From positions 85,350 through 149,349 of the forward strand of contig CAWAHE010000015.1 of NCBI GenBank assembly GCA_963781775.1: DNA of 64,000 bases, in the 5' to 3' direction. This stretch comes from CAVSRC01 sp963781775. Its GTDB lineage: Bacteria > Pseudomonadota > Alphaproteobacteria > Rhizobiales > Kaistiaceae. The translations under genes and the position numbers were made by a program. The notes beneath the pieces were generated by a model, which was given only the letters and a program-made list of their open reading frames with translations, ran no database searches and was not told the DNA's origin. Positions 42,981-49,820 of this stretch are shown here, piece after piece; position 1 is the first letter of the stretch; every line of letters begins with the position of its first letter.

Positions 42981-43352
42981 TCAGCCGCCGGGAGCCTCGC
43001 TCCCGGCGGGCTTTTTTTGGGTGCCCCACGTACGGGCCTCGAGGCGCCGCAGCATCTGGCGTTCGGCTATATACGCCTGGCGCAATGCGATGTGCCGATT
43101 GAGGTCGTAGGTCCAATGCCCGGCGCGGCCGCGATTGCGTTCGGCGCGCAGCGCACGGGCCAGACGCGCCAGAACCGCCCGTCGCGCGGTAGGGCTCTCG
43201 TCCGCGATCTCGTCTGGCCCGATCGGCAGCACGCGCGGCAAATGACGCTTGCGGTCATACGCCTCGACGCCCGCGCGTGTCGCCCGTGCGATGGTGCGCG
43301 CGGCGCGGGCCTTCATTCCCGGCCAGACGGCGTCCGAAGTCTCGATTGTCAT
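42981..43352 (-). CDS. Conserved hypothetical basic protein, 3' end overlapping the mucR terminator
   Basis: 123 aa from the ATG at 43352, with a good GGAGG ribosome site 6 nt upstream. The longer upstream frame is not needed. It is Arg/Ala-rich and highly helical (MKARAARTIARATRAGVEAY, LARALRAERNRGRAGHWTYD, RQAYIAERQMLRRLEARTWG). No TM or catalytic motif. Its last codons (KKPAGSEAPGG) are encoded antisense to the mucR terminator. It is not a family I can name. The strong start and clean helix pattern support a real gene. Confidence 0.65.
   Translation of the reverse strand: MTIETSDAVWPGMKARAARTIARATRAGVEAYDRKRHLPRVLPIGPDEIADESPTARRAVLARLARALRAERNRGRAGHWTYDLNRHIALRQAYIAERQMLRRLEARTWGTQKKPAGSEAPGG
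42984..43018 (+). terminator. Rho-independent terminator of mucR
   Basis: A 12-bp GC-rich stem with loop CTC (GCCGCCGGGAGC / GCTCCCGGCGGGC) followed by TTTTTTT, 30 nt after the mucR stop. This is the best terminator in the window. It overlaps the last codons of the minus-strand gene. Confidence 0.85.
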
Positions 43353-43400
43353 TGATGCCTCCACTGGTGTGAGAGGCAAGTCTCGCCCCGCCCGGAGCGG

Positions 43401-43457
43401 CGGGGATAAGTCGGACATCTATCCACACGAGGCCATCGTCAGCGAAAGTTATCCCCG
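43401..43457. promoter_or_regulatory. Cluster of three DnaA-box-like sequences
   Basis: TTATCCCCG is present inverted at 43401-43409 and direct at 43449-43457. CTATCCACA (8 of 9 bases of the TTATCCACA consensus) is at 43419-43427. The two outer copies are identical in opposite orientation. They lie upstream of a gene with a DnaA domain-IV-like fold. Three matches within 57 bp may be functional, but the two TTATCCCCG copies match only 7 of 9. Confidence 0.45.
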
Positions 43458-43525
43458 CCCACCGAAACCTCGTCTAGACTGTGCTAGGAATAAAATCCTT
43501 TGACGGTGATGATGGAGTGCGGCAG

Positions 43526-43906
43526 ATGACATTCGAGGCCGAAGCGAACGAAAAAGCGAGGCGGCCGGGTACGACGCTGGCCGTCGAACCGCTGATCGGG
43601 TTTATCGAGGCCCTCGTCAGTTCGGCGTTCTGTGTGAGCATCGCTGCGATTCGAGAACCCGGGCGTGGCGCGGCGCCGGTCGCCTTCGCGCGCCAGGTCG
43701 CGATCTATCTATCGTGCACACGCCTCGGTCTCAGCTTCGCGAGCGCCGGCCGGTTCTTCGGCCGCGACCGTACGACCGCGGCGCACGCCTGCCGTACGAT
43801 CGAGGACCAGCGGGAACACGCCGAGCTCGATTCGGTTCTCGACTGCCTCGAGCGCGCGATCGAGCTCTGGATATGTGCCGCCGCCGACCGGAGGGACGCT
43901 GCATGA
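43526..43906 (+). CDS. DnaA domain IV-like DNA-binding protein
   Basis: 126 aa from the ATG at 43526, with GGAG 9 nt upstream. The central part matches the C-terminal DNA-binding domain of DnaA: ARQVAIYLSCTRLGLSFASAG then FFGRDRTTAAHACRTIEDQRE. The usual DHTT is DRTT here, so the box-recognition residue His is an Arg. There is no AAA+ domain. It cannot initiate replication and may regulate genes at DnaA-type boxes. It overlaps the DUF6456 gene by 4 nt (ATGA), so they are co-translated. Confidence 0.85.
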   Translation: MTFEAEANEKARRPGTTLAVEPLIGFIEALVSSAFCVSIAAIREPGRGAAPVAFARQVAIYLSCTRLGLSFASAGRFFGRDRTTAAHACRTIEDQREHAELDSVLDCLERAIELWICAAADRRDAA

Positions 43907-44727
43907 GCGACGATCTCGACCGCGACGCGTTGCGTCTGCTCACGAGGATGACCGGACGCGACGCAAGACTCGTGCGTCAGCCTGACGAACGGTTCCGGTT
44001 CGCTCCGGCAAAGGGCGCTGGCGGCCGGGCCGGCGGTGCGGTCGATCCGCAGACGATTTCGATGTTGGTGGGACGGGGTCTGATTGCAGCCGACAGCCAC
44101 GGGCGGATCGGAATTACCGCGTCGGGCGCGGCGTTGGTCCGACGACGACTTGCTGGCGGTGACGGCTTTGCCGAACAGCATCAGGAGCGCGGGCGAATCA
44201 CGCTCGACGATAGCGAGTTCGGACGCCGCCAGGTGACGGTCAACCACGACGAAAGCCCGCTTGCCTGGCTTCGCCGCCGCAAGGACCGCAGCGGGCGGCC
44301 AATGATCGAGGCCAGCGAGTTCGCCGCGGGTGAAAGGCTGCGCGCGGACTACGATCGCGCCCATCTGATGCCGCGCGTGACCGCTAACTGGGCCGCGGCC
44401 GTTGCCGGCAAGCGACGCGCAAGCGGCTCCAACGGTGTCGCCGATCTCACCGAGTCCGCACTTGGCGCACGGCGACGGGTCGAGGCGGCCTTGGGAGCAT
44501 TGGAGCCCGAACTGGCCGGGCTCGCCGTCGACTTCTGCTGCTTTCTGAAGGGGCTCGAGCAGATCGAACACGAGCGGCAATGGCCAGCGCGGTCCGCCAA
44601 GGTCGTGCTGCGGCTCGCGCTGGCCGCACTCGCGCGTCACTACGGTCTGGCGTCGCGGGCAAAAGGTCCCGACGCGACATCGATCCGTCACTGGGGTGAT
44701 CAGGGATACCGGCCGACAGTGGATTAG
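43903..44727 (+). CDS. DUF6456 domain-containing protein
   Basis: 274 aa from the ATG at 43903, coupled to the preceding gene by ATGA. The first 100 residues form a predicted winged-helix-like region (VDPQTISMLVGRGLIAADSHGRIGI). The C-terminal domain includes SPLAWLRRRKDRSGRPMIEA, ASEFAAGERLRADYDRAHLMPRVTANW, and a helical end (DFCCFLKGLEQIEHERQWPA). It is found in many Hyphomicrobiales, of unknown function. Pairing with a DnaA-like protein hints at a role in DNA transactions. It converges on sufE with 6 nt between. Confidence 0.85.
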   Translation: MSDDLDRDALRLLTRMTGRDARLVRQPDERFRFAPAKGAGGRAGGAVDPQTISMLVGRGLIAADSHGRIGITASGAALVRRRLAGGDGFAEQHQERGRITLDDSEFGRRQVTVNHDESPLAWLRRRKDRSGRPMIEASEFAAGERLRADYDRAHLMPRVTANWAAAVAGKRRASGSNGVADLTESALGARRRVEAALGALEPELAGLAVDFCCFLKGLEQIEHERQWPARSAKVVLRLALAALARHYGLASRAKGPDATSIRHWGDQGYRPTVD

Positions 44728-44733
44728 GCGGAC

Positions 44734-45156
44734 TTACGCAGTCGTGTTGACCGCTTCGGCGTCGGCCTTGATCCGGTCGACCAGGGCACGCAGGCCGTTG
44801 GAGCGTTGGGCGGTGAGGTGAGCGCGAAGCCCCAGACGGTCGAACATGGCATTGGCGTCCGTCTTCAGGATGGCCGAGGCCGACTTGCCGTCGAAGAGTG
44901 CGATCGCGATGGCGACCAGGCCGCGCACGATCAGCGCATCGCTGTCGCCGGCGAAATGGAGCACCGGCTCCCGTCCATCGGTATCGCGCGTCGTCACCAG
45001 CCACACCTGGCTGGCGCAACCGCGCACCTTGTTGGCATCGCTGCGCGCCTCATCCGGCAAGGGATCGAGTTTCTTGCCGAGTTCGATCACATAGCGGTAG
45101 CGGTCTTCCCAGTCGTCGAGAAGCTCGAAGTCGGCGATGATCTGGTCGATGGACAT
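44734..45156 (-). CDS. sufE: SufE-family cysteine desulfurase activator
   Basis: 140 aa from the ATG at 45156. SufE features are DQIIADFELLDDWEDRYRYVI, LGKKLDPLPDEAR, the sulfur-accepting Cys47 in VRGCASQVWLV, and DGKSASAIL. It takes persulfide from a cysteine desulfurase (SufS) for iron-sulfur assembly. No suf operon is in the window, so it acts with partners encoded elsewhere. The longer upstream frame adds only 12 non-conserved residues. Confidence 0.92.
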   Translation of the reverse strand: MSIDQIIADFELLDDWEDRYRYVIELGKKLDPLPDEARSDANKVRGCASQVWLVTTRDTDGREPVLHFAGDSDALIVRGLVAIAIALFDGKSASAILKTDANAMFDRLGLRAHLTAQRSNGLRALVDRIKADAEAVNTTA

Positions 45157-45220
45157 TGGCAGCGATATAGGCGTCGAGGGCGCCAAGGGCAAACGCCGGA
45201 TTCGCTATCGGGTGGCAACG

Positions 45221-45265
45221 CAAAGAAAGCCGCGAGCGGCAAAAGGGCAGGGAGACCGCTCGCGG
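45221..45265 (-). terminator. Terminator-like hairpin after the DUF5330 gene
   Basis: A 10-bp inverted repeat (CCGCGAGCGG / CCGCTCGCGG) with a 16-nt loop, followed on the minus strand by a CTTTCTTTG tract. It lies 60 nt after the DUF5330 stop and before sufE, so it should end the former transcript. Confidence 0.6.
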
Positions 45266-45324
45266 TGCGGCTCAAATGGCCGCCAGTTGTTCGGCGGCCT
45301 GATGCCGCTGTTCCGGTCTCGCGA

Positions 45325-45669
45325 TCAGGCCGCGCCGTCCTTCGGCTGGTGCTCGCCGCGCCAGGCAGGCTGCGTGTCCTGTTTGTTCAGCGTGCCATGG
45401 TCGACGGCGGTCTGGTCGTGATTGATGTAGCTGGAAATCATGCCGGCGCCGTAGCGGACCTTGGCTGCGAACACCTGAACCGCCGTGCTGCCGGTCGTGC
45501 AAACGTCCGGGTTGCGGTCGCAGAAGGAAGAGAAGTCGGCAATTGCCGAACGCGTCGCGACCAACGCCTGCATCGCGCTGACGCGAGGCGCATCGGTCCC
45601 GGTGTTGGGGTCGCCCGGCAGCAGCAGGACAACCACTGTCAGCCAGAATGCCGCACGAATGAGAAACAT
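45325..45669 (-). CDS. DUF5330 secreted small protein
   Basis: 114 aa. A signal or anchor segment (LIRAAFWLTVVVLLLPG) is followed by a conserved block ATRSAIADFSSFCDRNPDVCTT and GSTAVQVFAAKVRYGAGMI. Two cysteines (FCDRNPDVC) may form a disulfide. It matches the DUF5330 family restricted largely to Hyphomicrobiales, of unknown role. It sits alone on the minus strand. Confidence 0.85.
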   Translation of the reverse strand: MFLIRAAFWLTVVVLLLPGDPNTGTDAPRVSAMQALVATRSAIADFSSFCDRNPDVCTTGSTAVQVFAAKVRYGAGMISSYINHDQTAVDHGTLNKQDTQPAWRGEHQPKDGAA

Positions 45670-45934
45670 GAGCCTGCCCTTTCAGATCGATTGTCGCCCG
45701 TCACTGGCGATCTTTGGGGGCAAGCTATCGCACGCGGCTGAAAGTCGGGTTCAGCCGGCTCCGTCAATTCGTTTCAAAGTTTAGGTATCGGGCGGCGAAC
45801 CCACAGGTCGCCTCGTCCTGCTCCGAGGTCTGGTGGAGCAGGCCCGTCATCGCCATGGTTTAGCGTTCATTAAGGCGCCGCTGCGAGACTGCCCCGGAAT
45901 TGGTGCAGTGCCTTGCGTTTGAGAGGAAACTGAC

Positions 45935-46795
45935 GTGCCCGGCAAACCTGCTCGCCGCCGCGCGGCCGGCCCGCAACCCCAGCCCGCCGCTGACGGCGCC
46001 CTTGCCAGGGTCGTCGACCGTGCCTTCGACAACCCGGCCATGTCTGGCGGTCTGGTGGTCATGGCCATCACCGCGATGGCGATCATGTCGAACGCCATGT
46101 TCCTGCAACGCGGCCACCATCCAGAGCCACTCTTCGCGACGCGTACCGAAGCGACGACCGCCCACGCGCCGATGCCGCGTCCGGCGCCCGCGGTTCCCAT
46201 GCCGCGCAGCCGGACGGATGTGCCGGTTGTTGCCGCGCCGCCGCCACAGGTCGAGGCGCTGCCTGCCGCACCTTCGGCAGCCGCATCGACCGCCGCTGTG
46301 GTGACCGCCGTTCAGCGCGAGCTGGCGCGCCTTGGCATCTACACCGGGGCCATTGACGGCCTCTTGGGCCCGCGCACGCGGGCCGCCATCTCGACTTGGC
46401 AGACGGCCGCCGGCATCGCGGCGACGGGCGAGCCGAGCGCCGAACTTCTCGCGGCTCTCCGGGCGCCTGCCACGGCGGTTGTCCCGCTCGCCCCTGTGAC
46501 GCAGCCGGCTGTGGTCGCCGCAGCCAACAGCGATCAGGTCGCCGCCGCAGTCGCGCGGGCGGCCGAACTGGAACGGGAGCAAGTCGCGATTCGTGACACC
46601 GACCGGCTGCGCCGGGTTCAGGTCTCGCTCAACCAAATCGGCTACGGTCCGCTGACGGTCGATGGTCAGCCGAGCCAGGCCACGGCCGACTCCATCCGTC
46701 GCTTCCAGCTCGACAATGGCCTTCCGGTGTCCGGAGCGCTCAACGACCGTCTCGTTGAGCGCCTGGTGTCCATCGGCGCGATGAAACCGGAATAG
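45935..46795 (+). CDS. Membrane-anchored peptidoglycan-binding protein
   Basis: 286 aa, GTG start with GAGAGGAA 6 nt upstream. One TM at ~40-55 (LVVMAITAMAIMSNAMFL) is followed by a Pro/Ala linker. Two peptidoglycan-binding (PG_binding_1) domains follow, at ~120-180 (VQRELARLGIYTGAIDGLLGPR, TWQTAAGIAATGEPSA) and ~225-285 (VQVSLNQIGYGPLTVDGQPS, IRRFQLDNGLPVSGALNDRL). It likely binds the cell wall from the inner membrane. The next gene starts 10 nt later. Confidence 0.9.
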   Translation: MPGKPARRRAAGPQPQPAADGALARVVDRAFDNPAMSGGLVVMAITAMAIMSNAMFLQRGHHPEPLFATRTEATTAHAPMPRPAPAVPMPRSRTDVPVVAAPPPQVEALPAAPSAAASTAAVVTAVQRELARLGIYTGAIDGLLGPRTRAAISTWQTAAGIAATGEPSAELLAALRAPATAVVPLAPVTQPAVVAAANSDQVAAAVARAAELEREQVAIRDTDRLRRVQVSLNQIGYGPLTVDGQPSQATADSIRRFQLDNGLPVSGALNDRLVERLVSIGAMKPE

Positions 46796-46804
46796 GCGTC
46801 GACG

Positions 46805-47140
46805 ATGCGTGTCACCTCGTCCCTCTGGGTCGGGGCCTATGTCCGCCGCTGCTTCGCCGAGGGCGCCATGGCGACCGTCGCCCGCCGGGGCTCGGAGGAG
46901 GCCGGCGCGATCTTCGTCATCATCGATAGACTTGGCGGTACCGGTGACCTCTATGCGCCGGCGCCGCAGGCGATGTTTTCGGAGGCCCAACCAAGCGACA
47001 GGCTCTTCCAGGTCGTCGCGACCGAGGAGCCTCTTGCCGCGATCAACCAGCGCATCGAACGCGAAATCCGGTTCGATCCGGATATCTGGGTGGTTTCGAT
47101 CGAGGACCGCGCGGGTCGGGCGTTTCTCGACACGGTTTGA
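46805..47140 (+). CDS. DUF1491 family protein
   Basis: 111 aa, 10 nt after the peptidoglycan-binding gene. Family motifs are VGAYVRRCFAEGAMATVARRG, AIFVIIDRL, LYAPAPQ and FDPDIWVVSIEDRAG. It is a cytoplasmic alpha/beta protein conserved in alphaproteobacteria, of unknown function. It may be cotranscribed with the upstream gene. It converges on the DUF2336 gene. Confidence 0.87.
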   Translation: MRVTSSLWVGAYVRRCFAEGAMATVARRGSEEAGAIFVIIDRLGGTGDLYAPAPQAMFSEAQPSDRLFQVVATEEPLAAINQRIEREIRFDPDIWVVSIEDRAGRAFLDTV

Positions 47141-47152
47141 CGACCCGTCCGG

Positions 47153-48271
47153 TCAAGCGCGCTTCGCGAGATCGTCCCGGTCCGACTGCCCCTGACGCGC
47201 CGCTTCGCCCATGGTGCTCCGGCGGCGCTCGCCGTTCTCCGCAAGGTGTGGCTCGTGGCCAGCCTTGCGCTCCACGGTCGCGATGCGCCAGGCCTCGCAC
47301 AGCGTCTCCGCCGTCGCGTGTTCCATCCCGGCAAAGAGGTCGGTCAGCGGAAAGAACGCCTGGACGTCGCGGCCGACTGGGCTCGCCAGAAGAAAGATCT
47401 GCTGCGCTTGGATATCGTCGAGCCGCAGCGCCTTGAGCAGCACGGCGAGCGCCTCGCCCGTGCGGTCATTGAGGCACGCGGCGACTGCATCGGGACCGAG
47501 TTCCACCCCGTCGGCGACGGCGGCAATCATCTCGGCGATCTGGCCCTTGCGCGCGAAGCCTGCGATTTGCGCCGCGCTCAGGATCGATCGGAATGCACGA
47601 TCGGCCCCACCTGTCGGCGCCGGCTGGGCCGGCATTGGTGGGCGCATCGCAATGTCGGCAATGATACGCAGCCGGCTCGGGCGATCGAGTTCGAGGAATT
47701 GCCAGACGTCGAAACGGCCACGGCGCTTGGGCGATGTCGACATCTCCGGACGCACGGCGGTCGGCGTCGCCGGGGCTTCGGAGGCCGCCGCTTCGGTCGG
47801 CGCGGCGCGCATCGACGGACCGTCGTCTAGAAATCCGATGACGTCCGCGTCGCCGATCAGGCGCAGCGCCTGCTTGACGTCGTTGCCGAGCGCCGGCCGG
47901 CGGGCGATCAGCCGATGATGCTCAACATCCGTCGCGGCAATCACGCCCAGAAGATCAAGCGAATCGAGTACGGGCGAGCGCCGGATCACGGATGCGGCCA
48001 CATCGATCACATCGCGCGCCAATGCTCGGACGACTGCCGGCGGCGCATCGGCGCAGATCGACAGCCGTTCGGCGACGAGCGCACGATCCGAAACTGGAAC
48101 CTTCGGCAGAAAATGAATGGCCAGTTCCTCGTAGCGGTGAATTTCGTCGGCATCGTGCGTGAGATCCTGAACGAACAGTTCGGTCGTGGCGCGTAACAGC
48201 GCCGCGTCGCGAGTCTGCTGGCTCGCCCGCGCCACTTCTGCGAGATCGTCGGATAGTTTTCGAGACTGCAT
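47153..48271 (-). CDS. DUF2336 domain-containing protein
   Basis: 372 aa from the ATG at 48271. The longer upstream frame adds non-conserved residues. It is rich in helices of HEAT-like repeat character: DLAEVARASQQTRDAALLRA, FVQDLTHDADEIHRYEELAI, VSDRALVAERLSICADAPPA, SPVLDSLDLLGVIAA. A low-complexity linker (~175-205) precedes the second half. The C-terminus carries a charged tail. The family is uncharacterised. No signal peptide. Confidence 0.87.
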   Translation of the reverse strand: MQSRKLSDDLAEVARASQQTRDAALLRATTELFVQDLTHDADEIHRYEELAIHFLPKVPVSDRALVAERLSICADAPPAVVRALARDVIDVAASVIRRSPVLDSLDLLGVIAATDVEHHRLIARRPALGNDVKQALRLIGDADVIGFLDDGPSMRAAPTEAAASEAPATPTAVRPEMSTSPKRRGRFDVWQFLELDRPSRLRIIADIAMRPPMPAQPAPTGGADRAFRSILSAAQIAGFARKGQIAEMIAAVADGVELGPDAVAACLNDRTGEALAVLLKALRLDDIQAQQIFLLASPVGRDVQAFFPLTDLFAGMEHATAETLCEAWRIATVERKAGHEPHLAENGERRRSTMGEAARQGQSDRDDLAKRA

Positions 48272-48426
48272 GCGCGTCCGTCCGGGCTGGCTTCCTCGCC
48301 GGGCATTGTCACGGCAAGTCGTTAGCGGACTGTTAACCTTGATTGCCGCTAACTGCCCCATAGGGACGGCTGACGCTTTTACATTGGTGGAGGCGGGCTG
48401 CCGGTTGGGGCCGACGGGAAGATCGG

Positions 48427-48624
48427 ATGGGCACGATCCTTCACCTCAATCCACCGCCGCGAGGTTCATTCGCGGCGACGGAACGCGACGCGCAGCGCAA
48501 GTGCGAAATCGTCATCTTTCCAGGCGTCAGGATAGAACGCCACGAGGTCTCGCCGGACATCGTGGTGGGGGGCGCGGGTGATCGTGGCCTCGACGGCGAC
48601 CATCGTCCGCGCAGATCGTCCTGA
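48427..48624 (+). CDS. Small conserved hypothetical protein
   Basis: 65 aa. The core RKCEIVIFPGVRIERHEV matches a short motif seen in several rhizobial small proteins of unknown function. The first ten residues are MGTILHLNPPPR. The C-terminal part is polar and Arg-rich and may vary. It lies between divergent and convergent neighbours with a plausible ribosome site (GGGAAGATCGG). Role unknown. Confidence 0.6.
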   Translation: MGTILHLNPPPRGSFAATERDAQRKCEIVIFPGVRIERHEVSPDIVVGGAGDRGLDGDHRPRRSS

Positions 48625-48625
48625 G

Positions 48626-49177
48626 CTAGAGCGGCGCAGAGCAGTCTGCCGCGCGCAACGACGCGGTCACGCTCGCCATCAGCGAGTCGTCCGGCACGAA
48701 GGCGCGCAGCAAAACGAAGCCGACATTGATCGGGGTCTCAAGGACGATCGCCGTCTCGAGGGAGGCGGGCGGGTCCTGTCGTAGCTGCGCCATCTGGACA
48801 GGCGTGAGGATGGCGAGATCGAGTCGCGATCGATCGGCCGAGCGATCGTTGAGGCTGTATATGTTGCGCCCGCGCCGATCGAACACTGCCACCGACCAGA
48901 ACTCATCGGCAAACGAGGCGCCGATCCGCACGGGCCCTGCCGCGAGGCTGAACCGGCATACGGCCTGCACCATGCGTGGGTCGAGGGAGGCGAGGGGCTC
49001 GGCGCCTGCTTCCGGCACCGGAAGGACGTGGAACTGGCCGTCCCGCCCGAAGCGGTGCATCTCCGCCCAGGCGTCGTGATTCGCGAAATATGGAACCATG
49101 AAGACAATGGCGATGTGGATGACGCCGCCCAGCAGGATGCCGCCGATGATGAAGAGGACCGTGCGCTTCATCGGCAC
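48626..49177 (-). CDS. Short DUF1254-type membrane protein
   Basis: 183 aa. An N-terminal TM (VLFIIGGILLGGVIHIAIVFMVPYF) is followed by a soluble domain with RMVQAVCRFSLAAGPVRI, FWSVAVFDRRGRNIYSLND and AIVLETPINVGFVLLRAFVPDD. It is encoded next to a DUF1214-type partner, with which it overlaps by about 10 nt, and the pairing is typical. Full DUF1254 proteins are longer. This is the short rhizobial form. Function unknown. Confidence 0.82.
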   Translation of the reverse strand: MPMKRTVLFIIGGILLGGVIHIAIVFMVPYFANHDAWAEMHRFGRDGQFHVLPVPEAGAEPLASLDPRMVQAVCRFSLAAGPVRIGASFADEFWSVAVFDRRGRNIYSLNDRSADRSRLDLAILTPVQMAQLRQDPPASLETAIVLETPINVGFVLLRAFVPDDSLMASVTASLRAADCSAPL

Positions 49178-49743
49178 GTTTCCTTGCGGATGTCCGGCAT
49201 TACCAGATCGGCGATGCGGCTGCCGGTGGTCAACGGAGTGTCGTAGAGGCGAAGGACCAATCGAAAATGCTCGACCCGGCCGATCGGCAGCCAGTTACCG
49301 GGCGCCACTTCCGGCGAAACCGAGATCACGAAGCTGCCGTCGGGACGCCGGACAATCTCGCGCGAATGGAAGCCCGACCGCCTTGCCGGATTGAGCATCA
49401 ATCGACCGTCTGCGTCGTAGGCCGTCAGCGTCCACAGGCGGGCCGCCGGCGTCTGTCCGACCACTTCATAGGCGCAGGATCCGGACAACGGCTTGCCGTC
49501 CGAATCGTTCTCGGCAGTAAACGAGATGCCTTCGCCGGCGCCGAGCGGCACCTCGCCCGTGCGCGCCAGCGTGGCCAGCGAGTAGGGATCGGCGTCGGCA
49601 CTGCCGGCCGTCGGCCATGCCGTCCATGCGCCCGCCGAGATGGCGCCGAAAAGGAAGCCGCGCTCGATCGCATACCAGGCAGTCGACACGCCAATCGTCA
49701 CGGCGATCACGAGGGCGATGGCAATATCGACGAGAAGGCGCAC
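49168..49743 (-). CDS. DUF1214-type membrane protein
   Basis: 191 aa. An N-terminal TM (IAIALVIAVTIGVSTAWYAI) precedes a soluble domain with DPYSLATLARTGEVPLGAGEG, LWTLTAYDADGRLMLNP and EIVRRPDGSFVISVSPEVAPGNWLP. These are DUF1214 signatures. It is coupled with the downstream DUF1254-type gene. The fold resembles a beta-sandwich possibly carrying a sugar or peptide. Role unknown. Confidence 0.85.
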   Translation of the reverse strand: MRLLVDIAIALVIAVTIGVSTAWYAIERGFLFGAISAGAWTAWPTAGSADADPYSLATLARTGEVPLGAGEGISFTAENDSDGKPLSGSCAYEVVGQTPAARLWTLTAYDADGRLMLNPARRSGFHSREIVRRPDGSFVISVSPEVAPGNWLPIGRVEHFRLVLRLYDTPLTTGSRIADLVMPDIRKETCR

Positions 49744-49820
49744 CGGAAGCTACCTGCCAGGATCGGCCACGAATCGCGGCGCACGCCGTCCGCATTCGCC
49801 GTCCAATGCCGACTGGTACA

